From positions 2,046,001 to 2,110,000 of the forward strand of contig OZ345355.1 in NCBI GenBank assembly GCA_977006965.1: DNA of 64,000 bases. Reading direction: 5' to 3'. How positions within the stretch are numbered: the stretch's first letter is position 1; the number at the start of each line of letters is the position of its first letter. The position numbers were made by a program, and so were the translations under genes. Below the pieces are notes generated by a model. That model saw only the letters and a program-made list of their open reading frames with translations, made no database searches and was not told the origin of the DNA. Of the stretch, positions 19,738 to 31,082 are shown piece after piece. This stretch comes from Phymatolithon calcareum (taxonomy: Eukaryota > Rhodophyta > Florideophyceae > Hapalidiales).

Positions 19738-21723
19738 ATGGGCAATCTCGGAAGCGCCTTTCACAGTAATCCAAACCGTGCACGAGCAAACTTGAATCGC
19801 TCCGTCTTATCACCTGGACGTGAAATCCATGAGCGTTACACCAATGTTGAAAATCGCGTGCCAGAAGACCCTCGTCGTGCCGTAGATCTGTACACTCACG
19901 CAATCGAGGAACAAGGGGATGTGGAGGCCATGAACAGATTGGCGCTCTTATTTCAGAATGGTGCGGAGGGCGTACCTGTGGATCTACCTCGCGCAGTTGC
20001 GCTGTATACTTCGGCCGTCGAAGGGGGACACGGAGAGGCGATGAACAACCTCGGAATGCTGCTTCAGGATGGTGCTGAAGGAGTATTGGCAGACCCGCGC
20101 CGCGCCGTGGCGCTCTATAGTTGTGCCATCGAAGAAGACGAGAATGTTGACGCCATTCTCAACTTGGGGAAGCTGCTCCAAGATGGCGCGGACGGTGTTG
20201 CGGCAGATCCGGTTCGTGCTAGTGAACTATACGTCCGGGCAATTGATGAGGGCGCAAACGTTTGCGCAATGGAAAGGCTTGCTGATTTGCTGATAAGTGG
20301 AGCAGAAGGAGTACCAACGGACCCGCGTCGGGCTGTGAAGCTGTACAATCGTGCCGTCGAGGATTACGGGCATGTGCCTGCTATGACCAAGTTGGGTAGC
20401 TTGCTCCAAGATGGTGCAGAGAGTATCCCAGCACATCCGCTCAGTTCTGTTGAACTATACACACGAGCAATTGATGAAGGCGCAAGCGTGGTCGCCATGC
20501 ACAAATTGGCAATGTTGCTGGAGGACGGAGCTGAAGGAGTACCGGCCGACCCGGCTCGAGCGGTGGAGCTATATAATCGAGCCGTCGAAGAAGGACAGGA
20601 TGCTGACGCAATGAACAGCTTGGGGCTCTTCTTTCAACATGGCGCGGAGGGTGTAGCCGTCGATCCGGTTCGTGCTTCTGAACTATTCACTCGTGCAATT
20701 GATGAGGGCGCAAACGTATTCGCAATGTTCAACCTGGCATATATGCTTGAAGAGGGAGCTGAAGGAGTACCAGCAGACCCACCTCGAGCGGTTGAGCTTT
20801 ATAATCGAGCAGTCGAGGAAGGACTGGATGCTGACGCAATGAACAGCTTGGGGCTCTTATTTCAACATGGCGCGGAGGGTGTAGTCGTCGATCCGACTCG
20901 AGCTTATAAGCTATATGAACGAGCAATTGATGAGGGCGCAAACGTGCATGCAATGACCAACCTGGCAGATATGCTTGAAAATGGAGCTGAAGGAGTACCG
21001 GCAGACCCGGCTCGAGCGGTTGAGCTATATAATCGAGCCGTCGAAGAAGGACAGGATACTGACGCAATGAACAGCTTGGGGCTCTTCTTTCAACATGGCG
21101 CGGAGGGTGTAGCCGTCGATCCGGTTCGTGCTTCTGAACTATTCACTCGTGCAATTGATGAGGCCACAGACGTATTCGCAATGACCAACCTGGCATATAT
21201 GCTTGAAAAGGGAGCTGAAGGAGTACCGGCAGACCCGGCTCGAGAGGTTGAGCTATATAATCGAGCCATCGAGGAAGGCCAGAATGCTGACGCAATGAAC
21301 TTCTTGGGGCTCTTATTTCAACATGGCGCGGAGGGTGTAATCGTCGATCCGATTCGAGCATATAAGCTATATGAACGAGCAATTGATGAATGTACGAACG
21401 TGCCCTCAATGAACAACCTGGCATATATGCTTATAAAGGGAGCTGAAGGAGTTCCTGCAGACCCGCCTCGAGCGGTTGAGCTATATAATCGAGCCATCGA
21501 GGAAGGACAGGATGCTGACGCAATGAACAGTTTGGGGCTCTTATTTCAACATGGCGCGGAGGGTGTAGCCGTCGATCCTGTTCGTGCTTCTGAACTATTC
21601 ACACGTGCAATTGATGAGGCCGCAGACGTATTCGCAATGACCAACCTGGCATATATGCTTATAAAGGGAGCTGAAGGAATACCAGCAGACCCGCCTCGAG
21701 CGGTTGAGCTATATAATCGAGCA
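19738..21723 (+). pseudogene. Sel1-like repeat protein, copy 2, 5' part
   Basis: Starts MGNLGSAFHSNPNRARANL, close to copy 1. It encodes 16 full repeats and part of a 17th before a LINE breaks it at 21723. Repeats 7-16 are a regular alternation of the NRAVEEGQDADAM type and the TRAIDEGANVFAM type, so the 228-bp dimer has expanded relative to copy 1. The frame does not stop at the insertion; it runs on into the LINE reverse transcriptase. Confidence 0.8.
21710..21723. repeat. LINE target-site duplication, left
   Basis: TATATAATCGAGCA here and at 23598-23611 (14 bp, 15 with a preceding C). It is ordinary Sel1 coding sequence and marks the insertion of the LINE between them. Confidence 0.85.
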
Positions 21724-23597
21724 TTCGCAGTGTCAGAGACACTTCGGGAAGGGATCAAAAGTGCAGTCCGGCGAGCACCACGAGGAAAAGCACTTGGGCC
21801 TGACAGGATCGGAGTTGAAATGCTCCAAGCAAATCCGGAAATGAGCGGGAAACTGATTGTGTCCCTATGGGAAATGTGCGGCAAGCTGAAATGCATCCCG
21901 ACGGCTTGGCGAAGAGCAACGCTGATTCCGATTTACAAGAAAGGAGTGACACACGAAGCTGGGAACTACAGACCGATATCGCTCCTAAGCCAAGTGCGGA
22001 AAATAATTGACGCTGCCATGGACTCGGCGATACGCAGCCGGTACAAGTTTCACCACTTCCAATTAGGATTCCAAAGAAATAAGGGGACAGAGCTCGCGAT
22101 ACTAAGGTCCACGAGCACAATGAAGAAGGGACACCGCTTTGTAGCCGTTCTCGATCTCTCGGCGGCTTACGATCGGGTTCCTAGGGACATACTCCAGAAG
22201 CGTGTGGACAAATGCCTACCCGCAGACTTAGCGGAGATGGTCAGATACCTGCTCAAACCATCCTGGATTACAACGGCCGGAGACGAGGAAAAGAAGTGGC
22301 TCCTTATTGACCGCGGAGTCCCCCAAGGATCGCCCCTGAGCCCCTGCTTGTACAACTTGTTCATGGACACATTCGCGTTCGCAATGGAAAAAGCACCTCG
22401 GCATATGTCGAAGCACCCCGCGATACTTTTCGCGGACGACGTGCAGCTCCAAGCCACCAATTCCGATGGTATGCAATGGCTTTTGGATACGGCGACGAGC
22501 TGGGCCACAGAAAATGGAATGACATGGAACACTAAGAAAGGAAAAAGCGAAGTGCTTATCTATCCCGGATTATTCAAACGCAAGTTCCGGCTCTCAGGCC
22601 AGGAGCTCCACGAAACCCGCCTACTGGAATACCTGGGAACCACGATCGACAACACGGGAGTAACCCACCACGCAACACTAAACCGCATCAACGCGGCGAA
22701 GGGAATCATCATGGGACTAAAAGACCTGGGAGTCCAAGCGCAAGGACTAGCTACTACCAAGAATATAGCAATGTACAAGGCTCTTGTGCAATGCAGATGG
22801 GAGTACGCGATACACCTCACACCATGGACAAACTCAGTCGAAGCGCAGATCAACCAAGCGGAGGGTTTGTTCTACTCTGTTGCCTTCGGTAACTACGCGA
22901 AACGATTGCACGCCCGAATGCGAGCCCTCTGCAGAATTACTCCACCAAAGATAAGAAGAGCGCAACTCGGAGAGCACTTCGCACAGAGGCTTATACGAGG
23001 GAAGGACGAAATCGAGAAGGAAGAAAATTACGCTGGAAAAGAAGGGGACATACAGCAAGCAGAGATGGATATCCGCTATCTGCAGGAGCATGAGCTCCTA
23101 AGAGGCAGTACCGAGCGAGCCGTACGAGGGCTGGTGACCCACAAACACGAGAGCCACCGCCGACGACAGGAATGGATTGAAAAGGAAGAAGAAAAAGAGA
23201 GAAAAATTACCGTGGACACTAAGGAGAAAGTAAGCCCTGTACTCCAAATTCGATCCAGGAAACACCGACTCCTAGCAGTTAAGTGGTTCTTCGGCCGCTT
23301 CCCACCACGAAGAGCAGAGTCGTACGTTGAACATTTCAACGAGGTCGCAGAAGAGAATCTGAAAACTCTACAACGAAATTTGACAAGTCCAAGAGCAGAA
23401 GAATCTTGGGAAAAAGGGACGAAAACGGCGATTGACAAACTTTTAGCACTGGAAATCCATATGTTAGAAGAAATGATAGTGTAATGTGATCTGATTGGGT
23501 AATGAGATGGCAGTATCAACGGGAAGCTGCTCTGGTGTTGGTGAATACCGGCGTTGAGGGCTTCTAAAATAAAAATCTACAATTTCCCCCCCCCCCC
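21724..23597 (+). mobile_element. LINE family A, 5'-truncated, with poly(C) end, inside Sel1 copy 2
   Basis: Starts inside the RT domain. The RT frame is in register with Sel1 and runs to the stop at 23482-23484. Catalytic motifs are intact: FVAVLDLSAAYDRVP (motif A), GVPQGSPLSPCLYNLFMD (motif B), AILFADDVQLQ (motif C). A C-terminal domain (LQIRSRKHRLLAVKWFFGRF) follows, recognisable in all LINE-A and LINE-B fragments here. The endonuclease and ORF1 are absent. The 3' UTR ends AAAATAAAAATCTACAATTT followed by 12 C. A 14-bp target duplication flanks it. Upstream truncation is typical of target-primed reverse transcription. Confidence 0.85.
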
Positions 23598-24877
23598 TAT
23601 ATAATCGAGCAGTCGAGGCAGGACAGGATGCTGACGCAATGAACTTCTTGGGGCTCTTATTTCAGCATGGCGCGGAAGGTTTTCCGGTCGATCCAGTTCG
23701 TGCTTTTGATCTATACACACGTGCAATTGATGAATGGGCGAACGTGCCCTCAATGAACAACCTGGCATATATGCTTGTAAATGGAGCTGAAGGAGTACCG
23801 GCCGACCCGCCTCGAGCGGTGGAGCTATACAATCGTGCCATCGAGGAAGGACAGGATGCTGACGCAATGAACGAGTTAGGGCGCTTGCTTCAACATGGCG
23901 CGGAGGGTGTAGCCGTCGATCCGGTTCGCGCTTTTGAGCTATACACACGTGCAATTGATGAATGTGCGAACGTGTCCGCAATGAACAACCTGGCATATAT
24001 GCTTGTAAATGGAGCTGAAGGAGTACCAGCAGACCCGCCTCGAGCGGTGGAGCTATACAATCGTGCCATCGAAGAAGGCAAGGACTCTTTTGCTATGAAC
24101 AACGTAGGGTGCTTGCTTCAACATGGCGCGGAGGGTGTAACCGTCGATCCGGTTCGTGCTTTTGAGCTATACACACGTGCAATTGATGAATGTGCGAACT
24201 TGCCCTCAATGAACAACCTGGCATATATGCTTGTAAATGGAGCTGAAGGAGTACCGGCAGACCCGCCTCGAGCGGTGGAGCTATACAATCGAGCCATCGA
24301 AGAAGGCAAGGACTCTTTTGCTATGAACGAGTTAGGGCGCTTGCTTCAACATGGCGCGGAGGGTGTAGCCGTCGATCCGGTTCGTGCTTCTGAACTATAC
24401 ACACGTGCAATTGATGAGGCTGCAAACGTATTCGCAATGTTCAACCTGGCATATATGTTTGAAAATGGAGCTGAAGGAATACCGGCAAATCCGGCACGTG
24501 CGGTAGAACTCTATGATCGGGCTGTGGACGACGTAGATGATGTTGATGCATTGATCCGATTGGGTAGTTTGCTCCAATATGGTGCAGACGGAGTTCCGGT
24601 AGATCTGCCCCGAGCCTCGCATATCTACTCACGTGCCGTCGAGAAGGGAAACGTAGCTGCTATTTTGAAGCTTGGACACCTACTCGAGCAAGGCGGAGAA
24701 GCCGTGGAAGCAGATATAATTCGTGCTGCGGAACTGTATTCTCGTGCCATTGATGAGTCGGCAGATGTCCATGCAATGGTGAGGCTGGCGTTGCTTGTGA
24801 GACGCGGTGGAGAGCATTCGCCGGCGGACCCAACTCGAGCTATGCAGCTGATAAAGCAGGCATACTTCTCAGTGTAG
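23598..24877 (+). pseudogene. Sel1-like repeat protein, copy 2, 3' part
   Basis: Resumes at the duplicated TATATAATCGAGCA and reads YNRAVEAGQDADAM. It contains about 11 further repeats and the conserved end IKQAYFSV. Restoring the empty site would leave a gene of about 28 repeats, the longest of the three. Four consecutive dimers here (NRAIEEG... / TRAIDECAN...) are near identical, indicating recent local duplication. Confidence 0.8.
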
Positions 24878-25498
24878 AGCTTACAAGAGCTTGGATCGTA
24901 AGGCCCATGAGTCTTGAAATGTTGCAGTATGCTTTATAGTGTTGTTAAGGTTGATGGCTGTAAATTACCAACGCCCTAAGTTACTCAAACTGCTTAAGTG
25001 CCCACTTCCAGACACCCTAATTGCCTAGATTATGTAGTTCCTGCAGCCTTGCGTCATCTACGCACCTTCGGATCGAAACAACCGATTTCTCGTGAGCAAG
25101 GGGGTATGGCATTGATCGCCCTTATTCCCAGCTCTCTCAGGAACGTCCCATGAGCTACAGCGCAGCAAAGTTGAGGCCCTGTGCACGCAACCAGTCATGT
25201 TGTACGACTTTTCAAAATATCCCCAAATCGAAACGTTGTGCATCTCGCCATTAATGATTCTACGGAGATAATGGCGTGAACTCACGGGATGCTTTTCGAG
25301 GAATGCAAGGATTGCAAAGCCTGGGATGCCACTGCGGTGGAATGCTCTCTCTCTTCCAGCTCATTGACAAGATCAGGCGTTGGTTTGGAACGATTGGAAG
25401 CTCGATGTAAAAAAGCACTGCGATTTTCAAGTCAGTATTCTCAACCAGTGCGACAGCTACAGCTGATGCTCTCAAAATTTTCAGGCTATGAGAGAGAA
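24878..25498. repeat. Conserved 3' flank of Sel1 copy 2
   Basis: Matches 16514-17110 and 31083-31690 closely. No gene. Confidence 0.8.
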
Positions 25499-25924
25499 GA
25501 GAAGAAGAAGAAGAAGTGTAAGTTTTTTATTTAAAAGTTACTAACGCATCTGCAGACGCTTGGGGCAACTTTGCGAAAGCCATAGGGCCACAAACAGAGT
25601 CTATCGTTCTTTTATGTTAGCGTGGTCGATTTCGACACGATCTGGCGGAAATATCAAAACCTACCTCTGGCTGAGAGCCTCGAGGGGGAAAAATATTCTA
25701 CTGCCTTGAGTCGCGGGTTTCAGGTTTCGAGAGCAGCCTTGGCCGCCTGATACATAGCAAGGATTTCGTCGAGTGCCCTCCTTGTAAAAGCACTTTCTTC
25801 GTATGATAGCTTGTCTTTTGATAGGCCTGACTTGAGATCTTCGATAGCATCCTTTCCAGTTTGTCAAGTTAGGTTTATGAGCTCGGAGGTGCTCATAGGC
25901 GGGAACATTCCAAATGCCCATAGA
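25499..25924 (-). mobile_element. LINE family A tail, inserted beside an older tail
   Basis: Begins on the plus strand with a GAAGAAGAAGAAG tract, then the AATAAAAAACTTAC-type end. It continues about 400 bp into the LINE C-terminal coding region; the part near 25860-25920 aligns with 35815-35870. It is absent from copy 1, so it entered after the copies separated. Confidence 0.65.
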
Positions 25925-26221
25925 AGAGAAGAAGAGGAAAGGTAGATTTTTATTTAAAAGTTACCAACGCATCTGCTGAAGCTTGAGGCAACTTTCCTAG
26001 TGCCAAGAGGTTTTGGCTGGATTCTGAATATGGAAGAGTTTCTTTTCCTTTTGGTATAACACGATTCTGTGGACTACAAAAACCCACCTCTGGTCTCCTT
26101 CGGGACCTCGAGGGGAAAAATTACTCCCCTGTTCTGTGGCACGCTGTGATTCGAGGTTGCGGCCAGTCGTTACTTGCCCACAGCCTGAAATATGGTTTGG
26201 AGCTTGTCGAGTGCTCGCTTA
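25925..26221 (-). mobile_element. LINE family A tail orthologous to 17111-17412
   Basis: Same truncation point (GCTTAGTG next to GCGATGAGAGAG) and the same length class as the copy-1 insertion. It was therefore present before copies 1 and 2 were duplicated. Confidence 0.7.
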
Positions 26222-26614
26222 GTGGCGATGAGAGAGAGGACCACGTGAAAAGGCAGGCGAGATGCGCGACTATGCACCCAGAAAATATTACAAAGAAAAT
26301 GTCGAGCCTCATGCAGAATGTTTTCAAAACAATCTGTATACCTCGCTTCCATCCTCGAAACGAAAGCCGAGTACGTCCTCATGGAAAAGCAACCTTTTCT
26401 CAAGGTTAAGAGCTTTTTAGAGGGACAGCAGATTTTGTTCTGCCGTCCATACACCCTTTGGTCAGTAAGAGACACCAGGACGTTTGACAGCACACTTAGA
26501 TCTGCCTGCCTCAAACCTGTCCAAGTCTGCCCATCACACGGCGCGCGCAAACCGCCGAAAGCGGCACACGCCCCCCGCAAGACAATGACCCCTGATGACG
26601 CGCTCATCGACTGC
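26222..26614. repeat. Duplicated spacer
   Basis: About 95% alike by eye to 17413-17800, up to CATCGACTGCAC, where the two diverge because a LINE begins here. No coding function visible. Confidence 0.7.
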
Positions 26615-27146
26615 ACAAAAAGCCCCGGGACTGGACCAAGTTAAGAACGAGATGCTGAAGAGTGACCCAAAACTGAGCACCAGACTGTTGTTCGCGTTAT
26701 GGCAAGCCTGTGGCCGACTTCAAACGACCCAATTGGAGTGGAAAAGAACGAAAGTCGTCGCAATCTATAAGGGCGGAGAAACTAGCAAGCCGGAAAGCTA
26801 CCGTCCCATCTCGCTGCTTAGCTATACCCGGAAAATCATCGAGATGGCATTGGTCAAGCTGATACGACGAAACTATAAATTTCATGTATCTCAGTTGGGA
26901 TTTCAGAAAAACAAAGGGACAGAGCTTGCCCTTCTCCACGCAGAAGCTCTCCGACAGCAAGGCCACAGCTATGTCGCTATCTTGGACTTAAAGGCAGCAT
27001 ACGACTCGGTCCCAAGAGACACGCTCGCCAGAAGATTACGAAGGGTCCTTGACCCAAGTATATCCGAGATGATTATGCCGTTCTTGGAACCGTCATATAT
27101 CGAGAATGAAAACGGCGAATGGTTCACCATCGACAAGGGACGGTAG
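26615..27146 (+). pseudogene. LINE family A reverse-transcriptase fragment
   Basis: Encodes the start of an RT domain: KAPGLDQVKNEMLKSDP, PESYRPISLLSYTRKIIE, VAILDLKAAYDSVPRD (motif A). It ends at ENGEWFTIDKGR just before motif B, so the catalytic FADD block is missing. Truncated at both ends; it joins unrelated sequence at 27147. Confidence 0.75.
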
Positions 27147-27304
27147 TTGTCTTGTAGGGGCGTGTATGCCGTCATCGGTGGTCCGCACGCAGTGTATAAT
27201 CTCAAGAGGTAGGTGATGGCAGGACTGAGGTGGGCAAATCTGAGAAGATCGCCATACTTCCGCACAGTCTCTGGTCTTTCTGCTCTGACGAAGGGTGTTC
27301 TTCG
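27147..27304. other. Short unassigned spacer
   Basis: About 160 bp between the LINE fragment and the membrane-gene unit. I see no gene or repeat here. Confidence 0.4.
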
Positions 27305-27408
27305 AAAAGGGTATTGGTTTAGTGATAAGGACTACTGTCTTCAAAGTGGTTCTAGTTTGCCACAGGTAGACCTTCTGGTAATCCCATTTCAAAAAATGCT
27401 AGGATCAT

Positions 27409-28694
27409 CTAGAAAAACATATGCGTCGACTGGGAGTAGGAGTTACCAACAAAATCATCGAGTGCGCGCAGAATGACCATTGACAAGCCAATTCTGGTGC
27501 GTCCATATAGAATTGAGAATGCGCCATGTAAAAATAAGAAAAGAGGCAATAGAGCATGCCGTACTTCCCAAATCACCGGTTGTTGGGAAGGTCCAAACGC
27601 ATAAACGACAACGGAGAGCACATGAAGCAGAAGAGCTAAGCATTGCGCCCAGCCGCAGGTTCGGCCTGGTAATCCGATAGAACGCACCGTAGTGCTGTCA
27701 GCGGGATTCCAGAAGAATTGTTCAAGAAGGATAACAAAGGAGAGAAACAATAGACAAGTCGATACACCGCAAGCATCAACGAATATTTCCAACTTAATCG
27801 AGCATTCCTCTCCATGAAGAGAAATACATGCCAGCTCGATTCAGTTAGCTTACCGTGCTCATTTTCTTTCCGCAAAGATATCTGTAGACACCGTGATATG
27901 GAGATCACAAACGTCGTGCCATACCCAACCACTTTAACCGGATATTGTGAGAGAACTGAAGAAATAGATTCACAGTTCTCGTAATAATCATCAAGAGCTT
28001 GCAGAAGAAGAATGGCAACGTAGCACATGATCCACAGAAATGCTTGATATATTGCCTCGGGAACCTTCCATCGTAAAACGGTAACGGGCTGCAGTATTCC
28101 GTTCTTCGCAGCCGAAAATGCTCCTAGTCCGGATATCAAAATCACCAGAATCGTTGAGATGAGTCCATAGTTGTAAATATTATTGACCGCACCGCGACCT
28201 CCTTTTAGTTCGTATGCCGCAATGTGGTTGGCGATATTACATTCGGGTCTGGTAGTTGCAAAATAAAAATGTTTTGGCTCGAGCGGCAGACTGACATTTC
28301 TCAACTCTTCTACCGCCGAAGAGTTGATTCTTCTCCATGGACACCTCTTACAGCCATATCTTGCAAGAAGTAGGCCCACCTCTGGACAGGACTCCGTGAA
28401 AAAAGAACCGTACTGCGCTTCAAGTACAACTTGAATACACTCTCTCTGTGCCTTCACTGTAGACTGCCGAAGGCAAGGGTCTTCTTCCGACTCGGGTAAG
28501 CGAATGTATTCAAGTGAAGATGTATGCTGCCTCACAGAACTCTCTTGCCAGACCGATGACACCACCTCTTCCAAATCACCACTTTTCTGTCCCATATCTT
28601 TGATTGGATGCGCCGTACATTGCGCCCTGCCCAATAAAACCAAAAAAATCAATGGGGAGAGCGTAACAAAGACCTGGATATCTCGCAAGGTCAT
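27409..28694 (-). pseudogene. Multi-pass membrane protein, copy A (frameshifted)
   Basis: Start ATG 28694 gives a signal peptide with core SPLIFLVLLGRAQCTA. A Cys-containing ectodomain of about 150 residues follows (CPEVG, CKRCPW, ECNIANH). Then come TM segments near YGLISTILVILISGLG, AFLWIMCYVAILLLQ and VGYGTTFVISISRC, and, after a break, CLLFLSFVILLEQFF, LALLLHVLSVVVYAFG and LPLFLFLHGAFSILYG. One base is missing at 27774-27790 relative to copy B, so the last third lies in another frame (27409-27792). The topology (secreted N-terminus, six or seven helices) resembles receptors, but I recognise no family. Confidence 0.7.
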
Positions 28695-28708
28695 TTCTTT
28701 CTGGATAA

Positions 28709-28826
28709 CTGTGAGAGCATTTCCGGTTGATGGGACAGAAGAGCATCCGCGGGAGAGAGAGGAGTTGTCAGATAGATTGCCGCCCCGGGAGCGATGCAAA
28801 TCAAATCGATGTCCTTGCCTACTCAC
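28709..28826 (-). other. Predicted 118-nt 5' intron of membrane gene A
   Basis: Minus strand shows a donor GTGAGT at 28826 and an acceptor CTCACAG ending at 28709, 14 nt before the start codon. Unit B preserves both sites at the same spacing (34528-34645, also 118 nt). This supports a real leader intron. Confidence 0.6.
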
Positions 28827-28962
28827 CACGGGCGATCCAAAGTCATAGGGTGCAACTTTAGATGTCGTAGACAAAGGCTACGAGCAGTAAATAGATGTAT
28901 TACGACCCTTGCGCCCACTTTATCGCCTATGTAAGCTCTACGTGTGTATCCCAAATTGGGTA

Positions 28963-31082
28963 GCTTGCTCCAAGATGGTGCAGAGGGTATCCCAGCACAT
29001 CCGCTCAGTTCTGTTGAACTATACACACGAGCAATTGATGATGGCGCAAGCGTGGTTGCCATGCACAAATTGGCAATGTTGCTGGAGGACGGAGCTGAAG
29101 GAGTACCGGCAGACACGGTTCGTGCGGTGGAGCTGTATAATCGTGCTATCGAAGAAGGTAGATATGTTCCTGCCATGTACAATCTTGGACTCCTGCTCCA
29201 ATATGGTACGGACAATATTTCGGCAGATCCTGTTGGTGCTCTTGAGCTATACAGACGGGCAGTTGATGATGGAGCAGACGTAGTTGCCATGGGTACTATG
29301 GCAGATTTGCTGATTTCTGGAGATAAAAGTGTACCGGCAGATCCCGTTCGTGCTATGGAGCTCTACAATCGTGCCGTAGAGGAAGGTAATAACGTTGAAG
29401 TCATGAACAACTTCGACTTTGTGCTAGAACGCGGTGCAGATGGTATTCCGCCAGATCCGATTCGAGCTTTTAAGCTATATGAACGAGCAATTGATGAGGG
29501 CGCAAACATGTCCGCAATGATCAACCTGGCGTATATGCTTGAAAATGGAGCTGAAGGAGTACCGGCAGACCCGCTTCGAGCGGTGGAGCTATATAATCGA
29601 GCCATCGAGGAAGGACAGGATGCTGACGCAATGAACAGCTTGGCGCTCTTGCTTCAACAAGGCGCGGAGGGTGTAGCCGTCGATCCAGTTCGTGCTTCTG
29701 AACTATTCATACGTGCAATTGATGAGGCCGCAAACGTAGTCGCAATGATCAACCTGGCGTATATGCTTGAAAATGGAGCTGAAGGAGTACCGGCAGACCC
29801 GGGTCGAGCGGTGGAGCTATATAATCGAGCAGTCGAGGAAGGACAGGATGCTGACGCAATGAACAACTTGGCGCTCTTGCTTCAACATGGCGCAGAGGGT
29901 ATTCCGGTGGATCCAGTTCGTGCTTTTGAGCTATACACACGTGCAATTGATGAGGCCGCAAACGTAGTCGCAATGACCAACCTGGTAGATCTGCTTGTAA
30001 AAGGAGCTGAAGGAGTACTTGCCGACCCGCGTCGAGCGGTGGAGCTATACAATCGAGCCGTCGAAGAAGGACAGGATGCTGACGTAATGAATAACTTGGG
30101 GCGCTTATTTCAACACGGCGCGGAGGGTGTTCCGGTCAATCCGGTTCTTGCTTTTGATCAATACACAGGTGCAATTGATGAATGGGCGAACGTGTCCTCA
30201 ATGACCAACCTGGCAGATATGCTTGTAAAAGGAGCTGAAGGAGTACCGGCAGACCCGCCTCGAGCGGTGGAGCTATATAATCGAGCCGTCGAAGAAGGCG
30301 AAAACAATTTGGGGCTCTTGCTTCAACAAGGCGCGGAGGGTGTAGCCGTCGATCCGATTCGTGCTTCTGAACTATACATACGTGCAATTGATGAGGCCGC
30401 AAACATAGTCGCAATAACCAACCTGGCATATATGCTTGAAAAGGGAGCTGAAGGAGTACCGGCAGACCCGCCTCGAGCGGTTGAGCTATACAATCGTGCC
30501 ATCGAAGAAGGCCAGAATGGTGACGCAATGAACGACTTGGCGTTCTTGCTTCAATATGGCGCAGAGGGTGTAGCCGTCGATCCGGTTCGTGCTTCTGAAC
30601 TATTCACACGTGAAATTGATGAGGCCGCAAACGTATTCGCAATGTTCAACCTGGCATATATGTTTGAAAATGGAGCTGAAGGAATACCGGCAAATCCGGC
30701 ACGTGCGGTAGAGCTCTATAAACGGGCTGTGGAAGACGGAGATGATGTTAATGCAATGATCCGATTAGGGAGTTTGCTCCAATATGGTGCAGACGGAGTT
30801 CCGGTAGATCTGCCCCGAGCCTCTCATCTCTACTCACGTGCCGTCGCGAAGGGAAACGTAGCTGCTATTTTGAAGCTTGGACACCTACTCGAGCAAGGCG
30901 GAGAAGCCGTGGAAGCAGATATGATTCGTGCTGCGGAACTGTATTCTCGTGCCATTGATGAGTTTGCAGATGTCCATGCAATGGTGAGGCTGGCGTTGCT
31001 TGTGAGACGCGGTGGAGAGCATTCGCCGGCGGACCCAACTCGAGCTATGCAGCTGATAAAGCAGGCATACTTCTCAGTGTAG
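28963..31082 (+). pseudogene. Sel1-like repeat protein, copy 3 (5'-truncated)
   Basis: Open for about 706 codons but lacks the first four repeats and the start region of copies 1 and 2; it begins mid-repeat at KLGSLLQDGAEG. Eighteen full repeats and two partial ones remain. One repeat (NRAVEEGENNLGLLLQQ) has lost five codons in frame. The end IKQAYFSV and the 3' flank are conserved. An ATG at 28944, contributed by the adjoining unit, is in frame, so a shortened protein could still be made if a promoter is present. Confidence 0.75.

Larger units (their letters stand above)
27305..28962 (-). repeat. Duplicated unit A carrying a membrane-protein gene
   Basis: Similar over its whole length to 33155-34770. 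Sharp edges: ATTGGTTTAGTGATAAGGA on one side and TAAGCTCTAC...ATCCCA on the other. The second edge abuts Sel1 copy 3, which lost its 5' end at this junction. The ends are not inverted repeats and no poly(A) is seen, so the transposition mechanism, if any, is unclear. Confidence 0.7.

Noticed and set aside
23586-23597. CRISPR, integron or bacterial mobile features anywhere in the window
   Set aside because: Direct repeats here are Sel1 codons, LTRs or simple tracts; no spacer-repeat arrays or bacterial genes are present.
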